Below the pieces are notes generated by a model. It worked only from the letters and a program-made list of their open reading frames with translations. It was not told where the DNA came from and did no database searches. A stretch of DNA of 8,947 nt from Colimorpha_A sp045540115 (GTDB taxonomy: Bacteria; Bacillota; Clostridia; Oscillospirales; CAG-272): positions 1-8,947 of the forward strand of contig JAZQGR010000020.1 in NCBI GenBank assembly GCA_045540115.1, written 5' to 3'. Below, piece by piece: positions 1 through 4,353 of this stretch; within the stretch, counting starts at the first letter, position 1, and the number at the start of each line of letters is the position of its first letter. The translations under genes were made by a program, and so were the position numbers.

Positions 1-1650
1 GAAGTAGCCATCCATAGGTTTGCAGTTTTCGGTATAATATTCGAATCCGCAACCATCGCAGTATTCGGTATGAGTACCGTCGTTGTTGCAGGTTGTAACA
101 ATGCTACTGTCGATATGATTATGTGTCATTCCGCAGTTAGCGCAAATGCCGTCCTTGTTTGACCAGTCGTGAGAGCATTTCCAGCCGCATTCGGGATCGG
201 TGCAAACACCGTTTTCCCAAGTGTGATCTGCGCTGTAATCGGTATGATCGCAGCAATCACGGTTGAAACTATGGCTCTTATTATTAGCACTCATTGTGCC
301 TTTTTCGTCGGTATGAGCTTCACCGGGATGTCCGGGAACGGTTACCTTTACAACGTTGAGGTTGTAGATCGTAGAAAGCTTAGTAGTGCTGCTGGTGTCA
401 GGATCAAGAATAAGAGTTATCGTCTCACCCGCCTTAAGAGTAGCAGTTGCGGAAAGCGGAACCTTAAGTCCGTTGAGCGTATTTGCTTTAGTTGCACCGC
501 TGTAGTTAATGTTACTGAGTGCGGTATGCGAATTACCCTGAACGATAGCGTAATCAACAGAATTGTTATCCTTGGTCAAACCGTTCTGAACGATAAACGT
601 ATTCATCATATACGTTCCGTCTTCAGGAGCGGTAAACACGATTGCAGCTCCGTAAATATTACCGTTGCCAAGCTTGGTGGTTCCGTTGTAAAGTTTCAAA
701 ACGCCATTATCCTGCTGGAAGGCAGTTGCGCCATGATACTCGGTCTTAAAATTTGTAGTACCTTCAGTAACTGCAAGCTTTGTCAGATTCATTATAACAT
801 AGCTTGACCCCGAATCATGAATTGCTTTCAAGGTAAAGTTGTTAGAAGAATAGCTCGTGCCGTCAAAATTTGGCGTGTAAACTGTTTCTGTAAGATCAGT
901 CTTGGGTGCAAGATCTGCTATCTTCTTAACAATAAGGCTTTCCATAGAAAGATTCCAAGCGGTTTTGCCCGCAGCATCCCAACAGTCAATGTTGGAGTGT
1001 CCCTCGGACGCTACGAATCTGAGAACCTCTCCCTTCTTCATGGTAACGTAGCCGGAAAGGACACCTTCAGAGGGGTTGTCAGCGCTGGAGCCGGGTTTTG
1101 TAACATAGCTGGAGTAAATGGTGTTGCCTTTGGTAACAAAGAACGCAAATACATTCTCATATCCACGTGCGGTAGTAGTGCTCGTGCTTTCAAGCAACTT
1201 TACAACCTCTTCAAAGCTGTAAATACCATCGGAAGGAGCGGTAAACTCGATAGAAATATTGTGATTGATAGGTCCGAGATTTACGCTAATTCCACCAAGA
1301 GCATTCGTGCCCTTATAAGAAATGTAGCACTCCTTATTTGCTTCATAAGAAGTAGGATAATACTTCCATCCGCTTGCTTTTGTCGTTTCCACAGGCGTCA
1401 GCGAAGGGAAAAGCGCGGTGGGAATGTAAGATCCTGAGCCGTTGGCGAAGTAAATTTTGACGTCGAAGTTATTATCCTTCTTATAGTCAGTCGCATCGCC
1501 GGAGAATACCCATTCCCCATATACGGACGGTTCTGCACTCTGCTCCGAAGTGCCGTCAACTGCGCGCACGTGAACGAGCGGCTTCGAAATTATGAAGGTA
1601 GAAACGACCATAAAACACGCAATAAGGAATGAGAGAACGCGTTTTTTCAT
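1..1650 (-). CDS. Secreted surface protein with two beta-sandwich-like repeats and a Cys-rich tail (partial, C-terminus beyond left edge)
   Basis: The frame is open for 550 codons from ATG at 1650-1648 to the left edge with no stop, so only the N-terminal part is visible. AGGAGG at 1665-1660, nine bases upstream, fixes the start. Residues 1-30 form a signal peptide: MKKR, a hydrophobic core, then a likely signal peptidase I site after VRA. The protein is therefore exported. Residues ~90-220 and ~300-430 are two related segments offset by ~200 residues. Each has an FTAPxDGxY strand (135-143 and 339-347) and a later K(K/A)GE strand (205-208 and 406-409), suggesting tandem jelly-roll/carbohydrate-binding-like domains. 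Residues 466-543 carry ten cysteines, several as CxxC (503/506, 531/534) beside histidines, resembling zinc-ribbon-like repeats of Clostridia surface proteins. No anchor or catalytic domain is visible; either may lie outside the window. The gene is monocistronic here, with its own promoter and long leader. The ligand is unknown. Confidence 0.85.
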   Translation of the reverse strand, partial: MKKRVLSFLIACFMVVSTFIISKPLVHVRAVDGTSEQSAEPSVYGEWVFSGDATDYKKDNNFDVKIYFANGSGSYIPTALFPSLTPVETTKASGWKYYPTSYEANKECYISYKGTNALGGISVNLGPINHNISIEFTAPSDGIYSFEEVVKLLESTSTTTARGYENVFAFFVTKGNTIYSSYVTKPGSSADNPSEGVLSGYVTMKKGEVLRFVASEGHSNIDCWDAAGKTAWNLSMESLIVKKIADLAPKTDLTETVYTPNFDGTSYSSNNFTLKAIHDSGSSYVIMNLTKLAVTEGTTNFKTEYHGATAFQQDNGVLKLYNGTTKLGNGNIYGAAIVFTAPEDGTYMMNTFIVQNGLTKDNNSVDYAIVQGNSHTALSNINYSGATKANTLNGLKVPLSATATLKAGETITLILDPDTSSTTKLSTIYNLNVVKVTVPGHPGEAHTDEKGTMSANNKSHSFNRDCCDHTDYSADHTWENGVCTDPECGWKCSHDWSNKDGICANCGMTHNHIDSSIVTTCNNDGTHTEYCDGCGFEYYTENCKPMDGYF

Positions 1651-1693
1651 AAAAAATTTCCTCCTTTTTAGATTTTTGTTTTAGGGTATTTGC

Positions 1694-1713
1694 GAAATTT
1701 TCATGAAAATTTC
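1694..1713. repeat. Perfect 20-bp palindrome in the leader
   Basis: GAAATTTTCATGAAAATTTC is identical to its own reverse complement over all 20 bases. It lies in the transcribed leader between the anti-Shine-Dalgarno hairpin and the ribosome binding site, well downstream of the promoter. It could be a dimeric-regulator operator acting as a roadblock, or an RNA hairpin that shortens the distance between the elements on either side. The AT-rich make-up lowers the surprise, but 20/20 symmetry is rare by chance. Confidence 0.6.
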
Positions 1714-1723
1714 TATAAGACTT

Positions 1724-1770
1724 TCTTTCCCGATCAGGAGGTGACCAATCTCCTTTTCGGTTTAGAAAGA
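1724..1770 (-). promoter_or_regulatory. Structured leader hairpin carrying an anti-Shine-Dalgarno-like sequence
   Basis: The leader RNA can fold into a three-tier hairpin: TCTTTC (1770-1765) with GAAAGA (1729-1724), CCGA (1760-1757) with TCGG (1733-1730), and GGAG (1753-1750) with CTCC (1740-1737). It has a symmetric AAA/TGA internal loop and a nine-base apical loop. The 3' side of the inner stem lies in TCACCTCCT (1744-1736), identical to the anti-Shine-Dalgarno end of 16S rRNA. CCTCCT (1741-1736) is an exact complement of the gene's AGGAGG (1665-1660). The two pairings are mutually exclusive, which suggests translational control. I do not recognise a known riboswitch class; function is inferred. 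Confidence 0.5.
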
Positions 1771-1778
1771 TTATAGCA
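1770..1778 (-). promoter_or_regulatory. Possible second promoter, extended -10
   Basis: The minus strand reads TGCTATAAT, a TGn-extended -10 element with a perfect TATAAT (1775-1770). No good -35 box lies 17 bases upstream. If active, its transcript would start near 1763, just inside the leader hairpin, and would lose that hairpin's outer stem. Confidence 0.35.
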
Positions 1779-1828
1779 GTGCCAAGTAGACAGGGATTTT
1801 GCCCGTCGTTTGTTGAATACACACAGTT

Positions 1829-1858
1829 ATTATACCCCAGCCCGTGCTTTTCTGTCAA
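1829..1858 (-). promoter_or_regulatory. Sigma-A promoter of the surface-protein gene
   Basis: On the minus strand TTGACA (1858-1853) and TATAAT (1834-1829) are both perfect matches to the vegetative consensus, with an 18-bp spacer. Transcription should begin near 1822. This gives an untranslated leader of about 170 nt before the start codon at 1650, unusually long for an unregulated gene. Confidence 0.8.
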
Positions 1859-1968
1859 GCATTTTGAGCATTCTGACGCAAAATATTCAGGTTTTTTAAT
1901 TCGGTTTGTCCCTTTTATGGGAAGGCAGGACGACCTCCCGATGCTTCGCCCGGATCATTCGTTAACAC

Positions 1969-2000
1969 AAAAAAGCAGCCGCTAAAGCGACTGCTTTTTT
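1969..2000 (-). terminator. Intrinsic terminator of the ylxM-ffh-rpsP-khpA operon
   Basis: On the minus strand GCAGTCGC and GCGGCTGC pair across a TTTA loop with one G-U wobble, followed by TTTTTT, with a matching A-tract before the stem. It starts 11 bases past the khpA stop codon. Read from the plus strand the same pair becomes a C-A mismatch, so the minus strand is the likely working direction. Confidence 0.85.
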
Positions 2001-2010
2001 ATTTCCGGTC

Positions 2011-2250
2011 TTATTCCGCTATATCAACGATGATCTTTTTGCCGACGGTATTACCCGCAGCCTTCATCACAGTGCGTAAGCACTTGGCGTTCTTGCCTCG
2101 TCTGCCGATTATCTTTCCCATATCACTCTCGGCAACAGTTACGGTAAATACTATCGTATTTCCCTCCGCACGTTCGTCGATAACGAGTTCTTCGGGATGG
2201 TCGATCATCGCAACAGATATATCGGTAAGAAGCTGCTTAAGCTCCGGCAT
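2011..2250 (-). CDS. khpA: KH-domain RNA-binding protein KhpA (YlqC family)
   Basis: A small single-KH-domain protein of the KhpA/YlqC family, which binds RNA and in Firmicutes partners KhpB to influence cell division and envelope gene expression. The KH signature GKIIGRRGKNAK is clear, with the GxxG loop (GRRG) about 50 residues in and the usual HPEEL segment near residue 20. I prefer ATG at 2250, giving 79 residues: GGTGA (2260-2256) lies five bases upstream as a Shine-Dalgarno, and family members begin close to this point. A GTG at 2259 would add three residues and overlap the rpsP stop as GTGA, but has no ribosome binding site of its own. Either way it is translationally coupled to rpsP. 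It is the last gene of the operon and is followed directly by a terminator. Confidence 0.92.
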   Translation of the reverse strand: MPELKQLLTDISVAMIDHPEELVIDERAEGNTIVFTVTVAESDMGKIIGRRGKNAKCLRTVMKAAGNTVGKKIIVDIAE

Positions 2251-2255
2251 TATCT

Positions 2256-2501
2256 TCACCCGATAATGTTCTGCTTCTTAAGAAGTGCGCGAACGGTATC
2301 AGTCGGCTGAGCGCCGTTCTTGATCCACTTGGTTGCCTTCTCTGCATCGATCTCAACCTCAGCGGGATCGGTCATAGGATTGTAGTGTCCGATCTGCTCG
2401 ATGAAGCGTCCGTCACGGGGAGAACGCGAATCTGCAACAACGATACGGTAGAAGGGAGCCTTCTTCTGTCCCATTCTTCTGAGTCTGATTTTAACTGCCA
2501 T
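2256..2501 (-). CDS. rpsP: 30S ribosomal protein bS16
   Basis: The 81-residue product matches bS16 throughout: the MAVKIRLRRMG start, KKAPFYRIVVADSR, RDGRFIEQIGHYNP, and the Trp/Lys-rich helix ending in GAQPTDTVRALL. bS16 is an assembly protein of the small ribosomal subunit that stabilises the 5' and central domains of 16S rRNA. Length is normal for the family. GGAGG (2514-2510), eight bases upstream of ATG, gives a strong start. It lies 70 bases downstream of ffh and overlaps the khpA start region, consistent with co-transcription. Confidence 0.98.
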   Translation of the reverse strand: MAVKIRLRRMGQKKAPFYRIVVADSRSPRDGRFIEQIGHYNPMTDPAEVEIDAEKATKWIKNGAQPTDTVRALLKKQNIIG

Positions 2502-2548
2502 TTTTCTTTCCTCCGAAATATATAAATAATAATTTTTTTATTAACAAA

Positions 2549-2563
2549 GGTTGATTTTCAACC
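2549..2563 (-). other. Small intercistronic hairpin between ffh and rpsP
   Basis: GGTTGA and TCAACC form a perfect 6-bp stem around an AAA loop, just after the ffh stop codon (2574-2572). The following TTTGTTAAT is a poor U-tract, so this is at best a leaky terminator. It may instead be a processing or 3'-end stabilising hairpin that lets rpsP-khpA mRNA differ in abundance from ylxM-ffh. Confidence 0.4.
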
Positions 2564-2571
2564 GAGTGTTA

Positions 2572-3906
2572 TCATTTACGGTGCTTGCGCGATTTTTTCA
2601 TCATGCGGTTGAACTTTCCGCTTGACATTTCCTTCATCATCTTGCAGGTCTGCTCGAACTGCTTGAGAAGTCTGTTTACGTCCTCGACTCTCGTTCCCGA
2701 GCCTGCGGCGATTCTTCTCTTTCGCGGCGGGGTTATGATCGAGGGCTTGTGCCTCTCAGCGGGAGTCATTGAAAGGATTATCGCCTCGGTTCGTCCGATT
2801 GCCTTTTCGTCGATCTGAGCGTCCTGTAGCTTCGATGCGTCAATCCCCGGGATATGAGCGAGAAGGTCCTTCATCGGTCCCATCTTCTTTATCTGACGGA
2901 ACTGATCGAGAAAGTCCTCAAGGTCAAAGGTCGAGGTGCGCATTTTGCGCTCAAGCTCCTCCGCCTGCTTTTCGTCATACGCCTGCTCCGCCTTTTCGAT
3001 AAGGGAGAGAACGTCGCCCATTCCGAGAATACGCGACGCCATACGGTCGGGGTGGAACTGCTCGATCGCATCGAGCTTTTCGCCGACACCGACGTACTTG
3101 ATCGGCTTGCCCGTAACGTAGCGGACAGACAGCGCCGCACCGCCTCTGGTATCACCGTCGAGCTTTGTGAGCACGACGCCCGTGATATCAAGGAGCGAAT
3201 TGAAGCTCTCTGCGACGTTTACCGCGTCCTGACCGAGCATTGCATCGACCACAAGGAGAATTTCCTGCGGCTGAAGCGTTTCCTTTATTTCCTTAAGCTC
3301 CTCCATCATCTTTTCGTCAATATGGAGTCGACCTGCGGTATCTATGAATACGACATCGTGACCGTACTGCTTCGCGTGCTCAACGCCCGCCTTTGCGATC
3401 TTTACGGGAGAGACATCTGTTCCCATCGAGAAAACGGGAATATCAAGCTGCTCACCGACGACCTGAAGCTGCTTGACCGCCGCGGGACGGTAAACGTCAC
3501 ACGCAACGAGAAGCGGACGGCGGCCCTGCTTTTTGAACATTCCGGCTATTTTTCCGCAGTGTGTCGTTTTACCTGCACCCTGCAGACCTACCATCATAAC
3601 GATCGTAGGAGGACGCGAAGCGAGCTTTATTCTTTCGCCCTCTCCGCCCATAAGCGCGGTCAGCTCTTCGTTTACTATTTTAACGATCTGCTGTGCGGGC
3701 AAAAGGCTCTGAAGCACCTCGGTACCGACAGCTCTTTCCGTTACCTTTTTAATAAAGTCGCGTACGACCTTGAAGTTTACGTCTGCCTCAAGTAGCGCGA
3801 GCTTTATTTCCCGCATACCGACCTTTACGTCTTCCTCGGTCAGCTTTCCCTTGCTCTTGAACTTCTTGAACGCCGCGTTTATCTTTTCGGTTAAGTTCTG
3901 GAACAT
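2572..3906 (-). CDS. ffh: Signal recognition particle GTPase Ffh (SRP54)
   Basis: Ffh binds 4.5S/6S SRP RNA and signal sequences of nascent secretory and membrane proteins and delivers ribosomes to FtsY at the membrane. The 444 residues show the full layout. An N domain (1-~95, with ALLEADVNF near 37-45) is followed by the G domain: P-loop GLQGAGKT at 107-114, DVYRPAA at 137-143, DTAGR at 189-193 and TKLDGDTRGG at 247-256. The Met-rich M domain (~298-444) includes ILSMTPAER and RKRRIAAGSGT, the SRP RNA-binding helix-turn-helix. Length is typical. The start codon lies two bases after the ylxM stop, with AAGGA (3920-3916) inside the ylxM 3' end as the ribosome binding site, so translation is coupled to ylxM. 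No SRP RNA gene is visible in the window. Confidence 0.98.
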   Translation of the reverse strand: MFQNLTEKINAAFKKFKSKGKLTEEDVKVGMREIKLALLEADVNFKVVRDFIKKVTERAVGTEVLQSLLPAQQIVKIVNEELTALMGGEGERIKLASRPPTIVMMVGLQGAGKTTHCGKIAGMFKKQGRRPLLVACDVYRPAAVKQLQVVGEQLDIPVFSMGTDVSPVKIAKAGVEHAKQYGHDVVFIDTAGRLHIDEKMMEELKEIKETLQPQEILLVVDAMLGQDAVNVAESFNSLLDITGVVLTKLDGDTRGGAALSVRYVTGKPIKYVGVGEKLDAIEQFHPDRMASRILGMGDVLSLIEKAEQAYDEKQAEELERKMRTSTFDLEDFLDQFRQIKKMGPMKDLLAHIPGIDASKLQDAQIDEKAIGRTEAIILSMTPAERHKPSIITPPRKRRIAAGSGTRVEDVNRLLKQFEQTCKMMKEMSSGKFNRMMKKSRKHRK

Positions 3907-3908
3907 GA

Positions 3909-4247
3909 TTACAATTCCTTATTAAGTTTCTTCGCCGCGTCGATAATATCATCAACGCTCTGTCCTTCGGCTTTAAGCTGATTCAAACGGTCGACAATGA
4001 AGGCGACGGTCTTTCCCATATCGCCGAAGCGGGCTGCAAGTCCAAGCTTATTTTCAAGCTCAGTTACTATCTCCTCGCTCTTGACGATGCGGTCGCGCAC
4101 ACCCTGACGGGTTATACCCGTAATTTCGGATATTTCCGAAAGCGAATAATCGCCGTTATAAAAGAGGTCGGCGGCTTCTCTCTGCTTATCGGAGAGAATG
4201 TCTCCGTAAAAGTCGAGAAGGAGCGACATATTGAGATTCTTTGACAT
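3909..4247 (-). CDS. ylxM: YlxM family SRP-associated HTH protein
   Basis: A 112-residue protein of the YlxM/p13 family, encoded immediately before ffh in many Firmicutes and Mollicutes and shown in streptococci to modulate SRP GTPase activity. It opens with the family-typical MSLLLDFYGDILSDKQREAADLFYNGD region. A sigma-70 region-4-like helix-turn-helix follows (~33-57, SLSEISEITGITRQGVRDRI), then a charged C-terminal helix. GGAG (4257-4254) lies six bases before ATG. It is first in the operon, with a short leader of about 35 nt from a consensus promoter, and ends two bases before ffh. Confidence 0.95.
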   Translation of the reverse strand: MSKNLNMSLLLDFYGDILSDKQREAADLFYNGDYSLSEISEITGITRQGVRDRIVKSEEIVTELENKLGLAARFGDMGKTVAFIVDRLNQLKAEGQSVDDIIDAAKKLNKEL

Positions 4248-4267
4248 AATTTACTCCGTTTTTAACT

Positions 4268-4286
4268 GTAAAGCAAATTGCCTTAC
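4268..4286 (-). promoter_or_regulatory. 5'-end hairpin of the ylxM operon mRNA
   Basis: The minus strand reads GTAAGGCAATTTGCTTTAC, which folds into an 8-bp stem (one G-U) around an ATT loop, right at the predicted transcript start. It stops short of the Shine-Dalgarno site, so a role in protecting the 5' end is more likely than one in blocking translation. Confidence 0.45.
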
Positions 4287-4288
4287 AC

Positions 4289-4317
4289 ATTATAACAGAG
4301 GCACATACTCTTGTCAA
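4289..4317 (-). promoter_or_regulatory. Sigma-A promoter of the ylxM-ffh-rpsP-khpA operon
   Basis: On the minus strand TTGACA (4317-4312) and TATAAT (4294-4289) are perfect consensus hexamers at the ideal 17-bp spacing. An A/T-rich TTTTTTTCAAAAAA tract just upstream resembles an UP element. This fits strong constitutive expression of a housekeeping operon. Confidence 0.88.
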
Positions 4318-4318
4318 G

Positions 4319-4336
4319 AGTTTTTTGAAAAAAACT
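4319..4336 (-). terminator. A/T-rich hairpin after the hydrolase-like gene (weak terminator and/or UP element)
   Basis: AGTTTTTT and AAAAAACT are exact complements separated by two bases, 15 bases past the stop codon of the upstream gene and only one base from the ylxM -35 box. The stem has few G-C pairs and no separate U-tract, so termination would be weak. The same tract may instead act as an UP element for the ylxM promoter. Space between the two genes is too short for any other terminator. Confidence 0.4.
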
Positions 4337-4353
4337 GCGTTAATTCTGGCTTA

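Larger units (their letters stand above)
1651..2010. other. Gene-free stretch: leader and promoter of the surface-protein gene, plus operon terminator
   Basis: This 360-base stretch has no credible gene. Read on the minus strand it holds, in order, the terminator of the ylxM-ffh-rpsP-khpA operon (1969-2000), a consensus promoter (1858-1829), a possible second extended -10 promoter (1778-1770), a hairpin containing an anti-Shine-Dalgarno-like sequence (1770-1724), a perfect 20-bp palindrome (1694-1713) and the ribosome binding site (1665-1660). Short open frames here, such as 1556-1858 minus and 1779-1985 plus, run across these elements, have no ribosome binding site and resemble no protein I know. 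Confidence 0.7.

Noticed and set aside
169..1437. Two plus-strand open frames (169-807 and 817-1437)
   Set aside because: The minus strand is open across the whole region, begins with a signal peptide and strong ribosome site, and has domain-like repeats. The plus-strand frames show none of these.
1681..1704. Seven-codon upstream open frame (MKISQIP) in the surface-gene leader
   Set aside because: There is no Shine-Dalgarno site before its ATG, which lies inside the palindrome. It is too short to tell from chance and shows no amino-acid run typical of attenuation peptides.
1736..1744. Ideal plus-strand Shine-Dalgarno AGGAGGTGA
   Set aside because: No start codon with a meaningful frame follows at suitable spacing; the nearest GTG, at 1779, is 34 bases on. 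Its complement makes better sense as the anti-SD in the minus-strand leader.
1724..1822. Cyclic-di-GMP riboswitch in the long leader
   Set aside because: A GGGCAAA-like string is present, but the rest of the GEMM core (the paired second arm, the tetraloop and its receptor) could not be found.
2515..2546. Separate promoter for rpsP (TTGTTA-17-TATATA on the minus strand)
   Set aside because: Transcription would start at or inside the Shine-Dalgarno site, leaving no usable leader. The AT-rich sequence makes chance matches likely.
2854..3795. Plus-strand open frame of 313 codons opposite ffh
   Set aside because: It lies fully inside the conserved ffh coding sequence, with no ribosome binding site and a biased composition expected of a reverse-complement shadow.
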